From: Lachnospiraceae bacterium
GTDB taxonomy: Bacteria > Bacillota > Clostridia > Lachnospirales > Lachnospiraceae
Assembly: GCA_017621075.1 (NCBI GenBank)
Contig: JAGATV010000035.1
Span: 1 to 32,345, forward strand
Length of the DNA stretch: 32,345 nt
Direction of reading: 5' to 3'
Shown: piece after piece, positions 1 to 8,235 of the stretch
How the letters are laid out: each line of letters opens with the position of its first letter
Numbering within the stretch: the first letter of the stretch is position 1
Notes under the pieces: generated by a model
Databases searched by the model: none
What the model was told of the DNA's origin: nothing
The model's input: the letters and a program-made list of their open reading frames with translations, nothing else
Made by a program: the position numbers and the translations under genes

Positions 1-1
1 A

Positions 2-2023
2 AAGCCGGACACTCTGATCACGGTGTTTGAGGAACCTGCAGATGTGATGATCTTTGACGGTTTCAAGGATATGGAAGAAGGGGAGCTTCGTGCACTCTAC
101 GATTCCCTGGGGCTGGCTATGACCTTCAAGGACTTTTTACATATCCAGAACTATTTCCGTGATGATGAGAAGAGAGATCCTTCCATGACAGAGATCAGGG
201 TGCTGGATACCTACTGGTCCGATCACTGCCGTCACACCACTTTTTCCACCGAGCTTACGGAAGTGGAATTTGGGGAAGGATATTACCGTTCTCCCATCGA
301 GACTGCTTACCAGAGCTATCTGGACACCAGGGAAGAGATCTTTCAGGGCAGGGAGGACAAGTTTGTCTGCCTGATGGATCTGGCGCTGATGGCTATGAGA
401 AAATTAAAGAAGGACGGCAGGCTGGATGACATGGAGGAATCCGATGAGATCAATGCCTGCTCCGTGGTGGTGCCTGTGGAGATGGATTACGGCGACCATA
501 AGGAGACGGAGGAATGGCTGGTGTTCTTCAAGAATGAGACCCACAATCATCCCACGGAGATCGAGCCTTTCGGTGGCGCAGCCACCTGTTTGGGCGGTGC
601 CATCCGTGACCCTCTGTCCGGACGCGGCTATGTCTACCAGGCGATGCGTGTGACCGGTGCGGCAGATCCCACCGTTCCCGTTTCAGAGACCCTGAAGGAC
701 AAGCTGTCCCAGAAAAAGCTTGTGCGCGGTGCGGCCAGCGGCTATTCTTCCTACGGTAACCAGATCGGTCTTGCCACCGGCTTTGTAAAAGAGATCTATC
801 ATCCCGACTATGTGGCAAAGAGAATGGAGATCGGCGCCGTTATGGGTGCGGCTCCCAGAAAGAATGTGATCCGTGAGACTTCCGATCCGGGAGATATCAT
901 CATCCTGCTGGGCGGACGTACCGGTCGTGACGGCTGTGGCGGAGCTACCGGTTCCTCCAAGGTACATACAGAAAGTTCCATTGAGACCTGCGGTGCAGAG
1001 GTACAAAAGGGAAATGCGCCCACAGAGCGCAAGATCCAGAGATTGTTCCGCCGCAAGGAAGTGAGCAGGCTGATCCGCAAGTGCAATGACTTTGGCGCAG
1101 GCGGCGTATCCGTTGCCATCGGTGAGCTGGCAGACGGTCTTGTGGTAGATCTGGACAAGGTGCCCAAGAAGTATGCCGGATTAGACGGGACAGAGCTTGC
1201 CATCTCCGAGTCCCAGGAGCGTATGGCAGTGGTGGTAGGACCTGGGGATGTGGAAGAATTCCTTGGCTATGCGGCAGAGGAGAATCTGGAGGCGGTAGTA
1301 GTGGCTACCGTTACCGAGGAACCCAGACTGGTATTAAACTGGAGAGGAAAGCCCATCGTCAATTTGAAGAGAGCGTTCCTGGATACCAACGGCGCTCATC
1401 AGGAGACTACCGTAAAGGTGGATATCCCTTCCGAAGAAGACAACTATTTTGAAAAATATGCAGTCCCCGCAGTGGGTGAAAAATTGGAAGCCGGCGACGT
1501 AAAAGGCGCATGGCTGACCCTTTTGAATGATCTGAATGTCTGCTCCCAGAAGGGACTGGTGGAAATGTTCGATGCTTCCATCGGTGCAGGCAGCGTGTTT
1601 ATGCCCTACGGTGGTAAGTATCAGTTGACCGAGACGCAGACCATGGTTGCAAAGCTTCCCGTACTGAAGGGCAAGACCGATACCGTGACCATGATGAGCT
1701 ACGGCTTTGATCCGTATCTGTCTTCCTGGAGCCCTTACCACGGTGCGGTTTATGCGGTGGTGGAATCCATGGCAAAGATCGTGGCAGCAGGCGGTGATGC
1801 CGAAAAGATCCGCTTTACTTTCCAGGAATACTTCCGCAGGATGACCAGCGATCCCGAGCGTTGGAGCCAGCCTTTTGCAGCACTTCTGGGCGCTTATGAC
1901 GCACAGATCGGTTTCGGGCTTCCTTCCATCGGCGGCAAGGACAGTATGTCCGGCACCTTTAACGATATCGATGTACCCCCCCACCCTGGTATCTTTTGCA
2001 GTGGATATCGCAAAGCACGGTGA
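2..2023 (+). CDS. purL: Phosphoribosylformylglycinamidine synthase, N-terminal and central part (5' partial, frameshifted)
   Basis: This is the synthase part of the single-chain FGAM synthase of purine biosynthesis, which turns FGAR, glutamine and ATP into FGAM. The reading frame is open to the window edge, so the true start lies upstream. Visible landmarks are HCRHTTF near the start, the NETHNHPTEIEPFGGAA block, and GNAPTERKIQRLFRR, all typical of the clostridial long PurL. The frame ends early in unrelated residues (HPGIFCSGYRKAR) just after a run of seven C at 1976-1982. Reading six C instead would join it directly to the next entry (VPPTLVSFAVDIAKHGE). It is therefore one gene with the next entry, broken by a real mutation or, more likely, a homopolymer error. 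Confidence 0.93.
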   Translation, partial: KPDTLITVFEEPADVMIFDGFKDMEEGELRALYDSLGLAMTFKDFLHIQNYFRDDEKRDPSMTEIRVLDTYWSDHCRHTTFSTELTEVEFGEGYYRSPIETAYQSYLDTREEIFQGREDKFVCLMDLALMAMRKLKKDGRLDDMEESDEINACSVVVPVEMDYGDHKETEEWLVFFKNETHNHPTEIEPFGGAATCLGGAIRDPLSGRGYVYQAMRVTGAADPTVPVSETLKDKLSQKKLVRGAASGYSSYGNQIGLATGFVKEIYHPDYVAKRMEIGAVMGAAPRKNVIRETSDPGDIIILLGGRTGRDGCGGATGSSKVHTESSIETCGAEVQKGNAPTERKIQRLFRRKEVSRLIRKCNDFGAGGVSVAIGELADGLVVDLDKVPKKYAGLDGTELAISESQERMAVVVGPGDVEEFLGYAAEENLEAVVVATVTEEPRLVLNWRGKPIVNLKRAFLDTNGAHQETTVKVDIPSEEDNYFEKYAVPAVGEKLEAGDVKGAWLTLLNDLNVCSQKGLVEMFDASIGAGSVFMPYGGKYQLTETQTMVAKLPVLKGKTDTVTMMSYGFDPYLSSWSPYHGAVYAVVESMAKIVAAGGDAEKIRFTFQEYFRRMTSDPERWSQPFAALLGAYDAQIGFGLPSIGGKDSMSGTFNDIDVPPHPGIFCSGYRKAR

Positions 2024-3350
2024 GGTGGTGACACCTGAACTTAAGACTCCCGGCAATAAGCTGGTGCAGTTTGAGATTGAAAAGGATGATTTTGATATTC
2101 CCATGTATGAGTCTGTGTCTGCACTGTATGGGGCGATCCATGAACTCATAGTGGACAAGACTATCGTGTCCGCTTATGCCCTGGATGCAAAGGGCGTGGC
2201 GGCAGCTATGTCCAAGATGGCGTTCGGCAACAAACTGGGTGTCAGGATAGAGAACGGTGTAACCAAGGACGAACTGTTCAAAAACAGCCTGGGAGGACTT
2301 TTGGTGGAGATCCCTGCAGATAAGCTGTCTGTGCTGGATGAGAGGGAACTGGATTACGATGTGGTGGGAACTGTCACAGAGACGCCGTCCTTCGTATATG
2401 GGGATGTGGTCATTTCCATGGAGGAAGCCCTGGATGCATGGACCTCCAAGCTGGAAAAGGTATTCCCCACCAAGGCAGAAAAAGGAACGGAAGCAGTAAA
2501 CAGCGACTGCTATAAGGCAGATTCCGTTTATGTATGTAAGCACAAGGTGGCAAAACCTACCGTATTCATTCCGGTATTCCCGGGAACCAACTGTGAGTAT
2601 GACAGCACCAAGGCCTTTGAACGTGCCGGCGCCAATGTGGTGACCAAGGTGTTCAGGAATCTGACGGCGGAAGACATCAGAGATTCCGTGTCAGAGTTTG
2701 AGAAGGCCATCGGTCAGGCGCAGATCATCATGTTCCCCGGCGGTTTCTCCGCAGGTGATGAGCCCGACGGAAGCGCTAAGTTCTTTGCTACCGCTTTCCA
2801 GAATGAGAAGATGAAAGAGGCTGTGAACAAACTCCTGCATGAGAGGGATGGTCTGGCCCTTGGCATCTGTAACGGTTTCCAGGCACTGATCAAGCTGGGG
2901 CTGGTGCCTTACGGTGAGGTGGTAGGACAGAAGGAGGATTCTCCTACCCTGACCTTCAACACCATCAATCGCCACATTTCCAAGATGGTATATACCAAGG
3001 TGGTATCCAACAAGTCTCCATGGCTTTTGGGTGCGACTCTGGGTGCAACCTACTGTAACCCGGCATCCCATGGTGAGGGCCGCTTTGTAGCTCCCGCAGA
3101 ATGGTTGAAGAAGCTGTTTGAGAACGGACAGGTGGCTACCCAGTATGCGGATCAGCAGGGGAATGTATCCATGGACGAGGAGTACAATATCAATGGTTCC
3201 TACTGTGCCATTGAAGGTATCACCTCCCCTGACGGAAGATGCTTCGGCAAGATGGCTCACTCTGAGAGACGCGACGAGGCTGTTGCCATGAACATCTATG
3301 GAGAGCAGGATATGAAGATCTTTGAGTCCGGCGTGGCATATTTTCAGTAA
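1977..3350 (+). CDS. purL: Phosphoribosylformylglycinamidine synthase, C-terminal part with glutaminase domain (same gene, after frameshift)
   Basis: This is the continuation of the preceding frame. Homologous protein starts at about 1977; an ATG at 1875 opens this frame, but residues before the C run are out-of-frame noise. It carries the second AIRS-like domain and then a class I glutamine amidotransferase domain, beginning near FIPVFPGTNCEYDS, that supplies ammonia. The nucleophile Cys is in GICNGFQ (codon 2868-2870) and the catalytic His is likely in ASHGEGRF (codon 3069-3071). No ribosome binding site was found at 1875, so independent translation of a half-protein is unlikely. An intrinsic terminator follows at 3391. 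Confidence 0.92.
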   Translation, partial: PPTLVSFAVDIAKHGEVVTPELKTPGNKLVQFEIEKDDFDIPMYESVSALYGAIHELIVDKTIVSAYALDAKGVAAAMSKMAFGNKLGVRIENGVTKDELFKNSLGGLLVEIPADKLSVLDERELDYDVVGTVTETPSFVYGDVVISMEEALDAWTSKLEKVFPTKAEKGTEAVNSDCYKADSVYVCKHKVAKPTVFIPVFPGTNCEYDSTKAFERAGANVVTKVFRNLTAEDIRDSVSEFEKAIGQAQIIMFPGGFSAGDEPDGSAKFFATAFQNEKMKEAVNKLLHERDGLALGICNGFQALIKLGLVPYGEVVGQKEDSPTLTFNTINRHISKMVYTKVVSNKSPWLLGATLGATYCNPASHGEGRFVAPAEWLKKLFENGQVATQYADQQGNVSMDEEYNINGSYCAIEGITSPDGRCFGKMAHSERRDEAVAMNIYGEQDMKIFESGVAYFQ

Positions 3351-3390
3351 GTACGTCCGCCGGGAAGTCTGGTATTGACAATAAAGGGAG

Positions 3391-3430
3391 GAAAGGGAAT
3401 CGGCTTTTGGCATAGTCGATTCCCTTTTTG
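3391..3430 (+). terminator. Intrinsic terminator after purL
   Basis: A perfect 11-bp stem (AAAGGGAATCG at 3392-3402 pairing with 3417-3427) with a 14-nt loop runs into five T. It lies 40 bases past the purL stop and only 18 bases before the next start codon, so it probably separates purine synthesis from the GH26 gene. Confidence 0.85.
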
Positions 3431-3447
3431 AAACAAGGAGAATCTGT

Positions 3448-4398
3448 ATGCGGGAGAAAAAAGTACAGCCTGTAAATAAGGAAGCCTCCGAGGAAGCAAG
3501 AGAACTTCTCGACTATTTGTACAGCGTGGCGGGGAAGGGCATCATCACCGGACAGCATACCCAGACCAACGGGATGGAGGAAATTGCATATATCCGGGAA
3601 CATACCGGGGCAGAACCCAGGCTGACAGGTTTTGAGCTTCTGGCTTATTCCCCCAATATCAATTACAAGGATGCCTCGAAGGAATGCCTTACCGAGGTGT
3701 ATGAGAACCGGGGCACGGTGGATACGGCCTTACGGTGGGCTAAGGAGACGGGAGGCATCGTTACGCTCTCTTTCCATTGGTTCTCCCCTCTGGGAGGACA
3801 TGACAAGAGCTTTTATGCAAAGAACACGGAGTTTGATGCGTCCAGGGTTCTTCAGGAGGGAACGGCGGAAAAAAAGGCATTCTATCATGATATGGATGTG
3901 ATCGCAATACAGCTGAAACGGTTTCAGGAGGCAGGCATCCCCGTGCTGTGGCGTCCTTTTCATGAAGCTGACGGCACCTGGTTCTGGTGGGGGGCCAAGG
4001 GAGCGGCGGTTGCGAAAGAACTGTATCTTTTGATGTTTGCCCACTACACACAGGTTCACAAATTAAACAATCTTTTGTGGGTGTGGAACTGCAGGCTGCC
4101 GGAGGGATATCCCGGAGATGATTTTGTGGATGTGATCTCGGTGGATGTGTACCTCCCGGAATATCAGGCGTCGGATTATGCAAAGGAATACAGAGAGCTG
4201 ATCGAGGCTACCGGCAGCCACAAGGTGGCTGCACTGGCAGAGGTGGGCTATCTGCCGGATCTGAATCTGCTAATGGGTTCCCATATTCCCTGGGCTTATT
4301 ACATGGCATGGTCCAAGGAATTCTGCATGGGGGAGCAGTACAACCGGGTGGAGAAACTGAAGGAACTGTATACCTGCGACTATGCGGTGAAGCTGTGA
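3448..4398 (+). CDS. Glycoside hydrolase family 26, beta-mannanase-like
   Basis: This 316-residue protein is a (beta/alpha)8 clan GH-A hydrolase of family GH26, whose best known members cut beta-1,4-mannan. The likely acid/base is Glu173 in WRPFHEADGTWFWWG and the likely nucleophile is Glu265 in ALAEVGYLPD; GIITGQHTQ near residue 31 and LSFHW near 107 are also family signatures. There is no signal peptide, membrane anchor or carbohydrate-binding module, so it should act inside the cell on imported oligosaccharides. The start is supported by an AAGGAG site at 3434-3439, with a 8-base gap. No transporter or other sugar gene adjoins it. Substrate beyond mannan-type is inferred from the family only. 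Confidence 0.88.
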   Translation: MREKKVQPVNKEASEEARELLDYLYSVAGKGIITGQHTQTNGMEEIAYIREHTGAEPRLTGFELLAYSPNINYKDASKECLTEVYENRGTVDTALRWAKETGGIVTLSFHWFSPLGGHDKSFYAKNTEFDASRVLQEGTAEKKAFYHDMDVIAIQLKRFQEAGIPVLWRPFHEADGTWFWWGAKGAAVAKELYLLMFAHYTQVHKLNNLLWVWNCRLPEGYPGDDFVDVISVDVYLPEYQASDYAKEYRELIEATGSHKVAALAEVGYLPDLNLLMGSHIPWAYYMAWSKEFCMGEQYNRVEKLKELYTCDYAVKL

Positions 4399-4465
4399 AT
4401 TTGATATGGTATTCCCACGGAAAATGTGATACATTATTCTTAGATAATATTTTCAGGAAAGGGCG

Positions 4466-5719
4466 ATGGTAGAAACCATCGGATGGGTGAAAGCAATGTT
4501 ATTGGCGCTCATTCCTTTGTTTGACGAAAATATGGCAGTCAGTGCCTATTCCATTTTTTCCCAGAGGCATAATTATCTGCTGAATCCTCTGCTTCAGGGA
4601 ACGGGGCGGCATGACGGTGCCACGGATATCCCGGGTCTTGATGTGATAGACAGTATGGGGATACAGACGCTGTCCGAGGATAAGGAAGTGTTTGTCCCTG
4701 TTACGAGCATCTCCGTTTTTTCCGATATTGCGGGGCAGTGCAGGGCCCCTCATGGCCGTATTGTCCTTTTGCTCGATAATACCATTCCTCCTGTGGAAAT
4801 GTATGTGAACCGTTTGAAAGAGTTAAAGGATATGGGGTATAAGCTGGCAGTGCGGAAACTGGCAGTGTCTGAGTTCGAAGCCTACAGGCCCATATTGCAG
4901 CTTACAGATTATATGTTCTTAAATAATAAGAAGATCGCCATCGATAAGGCCAGGATCTATTTTGGCAAGCTGTATCCGAACATTAAGCTCTGTGCCGGAA
5001 ATATCGATACCATGGAGATCTTTGATAAGCTGAAACAAGAGGGTGGGTATACTTTCTATGAAGGAACCTTCTACCGTATGCCCATTACCAAAGGCCAGAA
5101 TGAAGTATCTCCCCTGAAGGTAAATTATATCGCCCTTTTAAATATCGTAAACGACGACAACTTTGATCTGACCAAGGCGGCAGACATCATCGGACGGGAT
5201 ACGGCACTTACCATCTCCCTGCTCCAGATGGTAAACAGGATGTCCGTAAACGGCGGCATCACCACTATCCGCCATGCGGCGGCCATGCTGGGGCAGCGCG
5301 AATTGAAACGGTGGATCAATACGGCGGTGGTCAATGCCCTGTATGCGGATAAGCCAAGCGAGATCACCAGGCTTTCCCTGCTTCGTGCCAAATTTGCGGA
5401 AGAACTGGCAGGGTCTTTTGGGCTGGCGGCAAAAAGTGAGGAACTGTTCTTAATGGGCCTGTTCTCCGTGTTGGATGTCATTCTGGAAAAGCCGATGAAG
5501 GAAGCGTTGGATATGGTACAGGTGGCAGGCGAGATCCGGGCTGCACTGGTGGACCGTACCGGGAAATATGCTCCGGTGCTGGATTTCATGGAGCATTATG
5601 AAACTGCTGACTGGCAGGAGGTTTCCAGACAGATGATCCTGCAGGATATCGACATGGATGTGGCATACAATGCTTATCTGGAATCTTTAAAGTGGTATCG
5701 GGAATTGACAACAAATTAA
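4466..5719 (+). CDS. EAL-HDOD signalling protein with degenerate EAL domain
   Basis: This 417-residue soluble protein resembles the YuxH-type EAL-HDOD family. Residues of roughly 10-200 have the layout of a cyclic-di-GMP phosphodiesterase fold (the stretch around LKELKDMGYKLAVRKL matches the core strand), but the Glu-Ala-Leu motif and other metal ligands are not recognisable, so catalysis is unlikely. Residues of about 210-400 form an HDOD domain (LLNIVNDDNFDLTKAADIIGRD, then LLQMVNRM). Such proteins are thought to be signalling adaptors; the partner is unknown. The start at 4466 is preceded by GGAAAGGG; ATG 4496 is an alternative start. Confidence 0.82.
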   Translation: MVETIGWVKAMLLALIPLFDENMAVSAYSIFSQRHNYLLNPLLQGTGRHDGATDIPGLDVIDSMGIQTLSEDKEVFVPVTSISVFSDIAGQCRAPHGRIVLLLDNTIPPVEMYVNRLKELKDMGYKLAVRKLAVSEFEAYRPILQLTDYMFLNNKKIAIDKARIYFGKLYPNIKLCAGNIDTMEIFDKLKQEGGYTFYEGTFYRMPITKGQNEVSPLKVNYIALLNIVNDDNFDLTKAADIIGRDTALTISLLQMVNRMSVNGGITTIRHAAAMLGQRELKRWINTAVVNALYADKPSEITRLSLLRAKFAEELAGSFGLAAKSEELFLMGLFSVLDVILEKPMKEALDMVQVAGEIRAALVDRTGKYAPVLDFMEHYETADWQEVSRQMILQDIDMDVAYNAYLESLKWYRELTTN

Positions 5720-5788
5720 CAGATTCGCAAGAAAACAGTGTTTTAGGGCTCAATAGATTGAATTTGGTATATTATGGCAGAGAAAATT

Positions 5789-5822
5789 GCGGTATGATAC
5801 GGTTGTAGGAGTATCATACCGC
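5789..5822 (+). terminator. Perfect 12-bp hairpin between the EAL-HDOD and MATE genes
   Basis: GCGGTATGATAC at 5789-5800 pairs perfectly with 5811-5822 around a 10-nt loop, followed by ATTTTAG. The T-tract is short, so it may be a weak terminator for the upstream gene. A dimeric-repressor operator for the exporter gene is the other reading. Confidence 0.55.
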
Positions 5823-5868
5823 ATTTTAGTCAGCAATAGGAAGAAGAATAGAGGGAGTGCGTCAGTAC

Positions 5869-7314
5869 ATGAATCATATAACGGAGGAAAGATTTTATAC
5901 GGAAGAGATCCCGACAGAAGAGGCACCTGCGGAATCCGCTGCCGGGGTACAACTGTCAAAGCGGGATGTTGCATTCCGGGAAGAGAGCTTAAACGGGAGC
6001 CTGTGGAAGGTGATCCTGTCCGTAGGATTTCCGCTGGCGCTGTATCAGAGCCTGAACCAGCTTTTCAAGATACTGGATACTATGATGGCGTCCCATATCA
6101 GCAGCCAATCCGTTTCGGCGGTGGCATATCTGTCCCAGATCAGCATTTTTTTGTCCTCAGTGGGCGCCGGACTGGCAGTGGGGGCAGGCATCCGTATCAG
6201 CCGTGCCTACGGCGAGGGGGATTATGAGATGGTGCGAAAGAGAGTCAGCACCCTCTATGGGATCTGTGCCATGGTGGGAGCGGTTATCCTGGCCGGCATC
6301 CTGCCTTTTGTGGAGCCCTTTCTTGGGATGGCAGGGACTCCGGAGGAGCTGATCGCCATAGGCAGTGCCTATTTCAGGGTAGAACTCGTCGTCATTGTGG
6401 TCCAGATCTTTAACAATGTCTATATCTCCGTGGAAAGGGCCAGGGGCAATTCCAGACGCATCATGTACCTGAATATGATCGTTATCGTGCTGAAACTGGC
6501 ATTTACCGCATGGTTCGTATACGGGCTGAACGGGGATCTGGTGATGATCTCTTATGCTTCTTTGATTTCGCAGACCTGTCTGCTGGTATTTGGCGTATGC
6601 AACAGTCTGCGGCAGAAGAATCATGCCTTTGGGTTCTCGCTGGGGGCCATTTCTTTCCGAAAAGAGGTGGTGGCACCCATGCTGACCCAGTCATTTCCTG
6701 TCATGGTGGAAAAGATGGCTTTTTCTTTTGGCAAGAATATCATCAATGCCATGAGCGTGGTGTATGGTTCGTTGGCTGTAGGAGCCATGGGCGTGTCCAA
6801 CAATATCGGCGGTATCAACACCACACCCCAGAATGGTTTTCAGGAGGGCGGCGCTGCCGTCATCAGCCAGAATATGGGGGCGGGAAAGCCTAAGAGGGCC
6901 ATTTCGGCATTTTACAGGGTGCTTTTGATCAATGTGGTGATCGGTGCCTTTTCCATGATGATGACTTTGTGGAATCTGGAATTTTTGGCAGGATGTTTTG
7001 ACGGCGGGGATGCTGTTTTCCATGAGATGATCATGGACATGTACCGCTTTGAGGCCCTGGGTGCAGTGACGCTGGGCGTCAATTCTGCAGTCATGTCCCT
7101 GCTGTATGGACTGGGTAAAACAAAAGTGACTCTTGCCATCAATTTTTCCAGAGTCTTCATCTTTCGGATACCGGTACTCTGGGCATTGCAGCAGTTTACG
7201 GATTTCGGAGCCGAGAGCATGGGGATCGTGATGATGGTCAGCAATATTTCTGTGGGCGTGGTGGCAGCCGTGGTGGCGGCAGTGGTGATCCGCAGGATGA
7301 AGAAAGAACTGTGA
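5869..7314 (+). CDS. MATE family multidrug/metabolite exporter
   Basis: This is an integral membrane protein of about 481 residues with roughly twelve hydrophobic segments in two similar halves, as in the MATE (multi-antimicrobial extrusion) family, which exports cationic drugs or metabolites in exchange for Na+ or H+. Typical family stretches are the first helix FPLALYQSLNQLFKILDTM, and GGINTTPQNGFQEGGAAVI with QNMGAGKPKRA in the second half. About 45 hydrophilic, acidic residues precede the first helix, slightly longer than usual. ATG 5869 fits the GAGGGAG site at 5851-5857 better than GTG 5857, which overlaps that site. Substrate cannot be told from sequence. Confidence 0.88.
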   Translation: MNHITEERFYTEEIPTEEAPAESAAGVQLSKRDVAFREESLNGSLWKVILSVGFPLALYQSLNQLFKILDTMMASHISSQSVSAVAYLSQISIFLSSVGAGLAVGAGIRISRAYGEGDYEMVRKRVSTLYGICAMVGAVILAGILPFVEPFLGMAGTPEELIAIGSAYFRVELVVIVVQIFNNVYISVERARGNSRRIMYLNMIVIVLKLAFTAWFVYGLNGDLVMISYASLISQTCLLVFGVCNSLRQKNHAFGFSLGAISFRKEVVAPMLTQSFPVMVEKMAFSFGKNIINAMSVVYGSLAVGAMGVSNNIGGINTTPQNGFQEGGAAVISQNMGAGKPKRAISAFYRVLLINVVIGAFSMMMTLWNLEFLAGCFDGGDAVFHEMIMDMYRFEALGAVTLGVNSAVMSLLYGLGKTKVTLAINFSRVFIFRIPVLWALQQFTDFGAESMGIVMMVSNISVGVVAAVVAAVVIRRMKKEL

Positions 7315-7329
7315 CAGGCAGAAACACTT

Positions 7330-7351
7330 AGATTTTACAGAGATTTTACAG
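7330..7351. repeat. Tandem 11-bp direct repeat
   Basis: Two exact adjacent copies of AGATTTTACAG lie in the gap between the MATE and HD genes. The 135-base gap shows no clear promoter. The repeat may be a slippage product or a paired protein-binding site. Confidence 0.6.
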
Positions 7352-7449
7352 AAGGAAGGTTGTTAAATGCGCCTGTTTGTGGCAAGATGATAAGTAAGAC
7401 CAACATTGGCGGAAGCTGTTTTTGGAGCCATAGACCGGAGGATGCGACA

Positions 7450-8106
7450 TTGACTTATAAAGAGATAAAGAAGAATGAAGAAGTACTTGCGCTCTTAAAA
7501 AAAGGAAACGACAATCTGGGGGTGCTGGGATACACCGATCACTCGGCAGCACATAGCTGTCTGGTGGCAGAGCGGGCCGGGGATATCTTAAAGAAATTCG
7601 GCTATCCGAAGCACGACATCGAGCTGACCAAAATTGCAGGATTTCTGCATGATATCGGAAATGCCGTGAACAGATCCCGCCATGCGGAATACGGAGCCAT
7701 ACTGGCAAACGATATCTTAAAGGGGACGGATATGTCCATGGAGGACCGTATCATCGTCATGTCTGCCATCGGCAATCATGACGAGTCTACCGGCAGAGCA
7801 GTAGATCCGGTGTCTGCGGCCTTGATCATCGCTGACAAGACCGATGTGCGCCGGAACCGGGTCCGTCCCCAGGAGCGCTCCAATTTTGATATCCATGACA
7901 GGGTCAACTATGCGGTTACCAGGACAGAACTGAAGATCGACACCGAGAAACGGGTGATCACTCTGGACTTAAAGATCGATGAGAGTATCTGCAGCATGTA
8001 TGAATACTTTGAAATCTTTCTGGGGCGGATGATGATGTGCAGGAGTGCGGCGGAGATCCTGGGTGCCAAGTTCAAACTGACTGCCAACGGAAGCAAGATC
8101 CTGTAG
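7450..8106 (+). CDS. HD-domain phosphohydrolase
   Basis: This cytoplasmic protein of about 218 residues has the HD metal-dependent phosphohydrolase fold. The ligand pattern is visible: a His in TDHSAAHS, the paired FLHDIGN, a further His in RHAEYGA and in GNHDEST, and Asp in IADKTD. Substrates of such stand-alone HD enzymes are often nucleotides or second messengers, but here it is unknown. The start is judged to be TTG 7450, because GGAGG at 7437-7441 sits 8 bases ahead and the protein then begins TYKEIKKNEEV. An upstream in-frame TTG at 7360 and an ATG at 7387 lack a well-spaced site and would add an odd, unconserved-looking leader. Confidence 0.85.
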   Translation: MTYKEIKKNEEVLALLKKGNDNLGVLGYTDHSAAHSCLVAERAGDILKKFGYPKHDIELTKIAGFLHDIGNAVNRSRHAEYGAILANDILKGTDMSMEDRIIVMSAIGNHDESTGRAVDPVSAALIIADKTDVRRNRVRPQERSNFDIHDRVNYAVTRTELKIDTEKRVITLDLKIDESICSMYEYFEIFLGRMMMCRSAAEILGAKFKLTANGSKIL

Positions 8107-8172
8107 GATGACCGGGAAGGCGTATCGTGTACTTTTTTCAGAACTTTTGTAAAAAGTGGTTTTCAATAAGGA

Positions 8173-8196
8173 TATAATTTGTTACAATGATTGTAA
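8173..8196 (+). promoter_or_regulatory. Probable -10 box with overlapping operator-like palindrome
   Basis: TATAAT at 8173-8178 is a perfect -10 box; a -35 is unclear (TTGTAA at 8147-8152 is 20 bp away). Immediately downstream, TTACAAT (8182-8188) and ATTGTAA (8190-8196) form a perfect 7-bp palindrome around one base, centred where transcription should start, the usual place for a repressor. Confidence 0.5.
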
Positions 8197-8235
8197 GTAT
8201 GTGATACAGGTGCCAAGCACCGGAATGGAGGAACC

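Noticed and set aside
3375-3380. TTGACA as a -35 for the GH26 gene
   Set aside because: No -10-like sequence lies 16-18 bases downstream; the terminator stem occupies that place.
5705-5710. TTGACA at the end of the EAL-HDOD gene as a promoter for the MATE gene
   Set aside because: The sequence 17 bases downstream (GCAAGA) is not a -10 box.
7360-7449. Upstream extension of the HD protein from TTG 7360 or ATG 7387
   Set aside because: The first touches its GGAAGG site and the second has none, while TTG 7450 has GGAGG at a normal distance and gives a sensible N-terminus.
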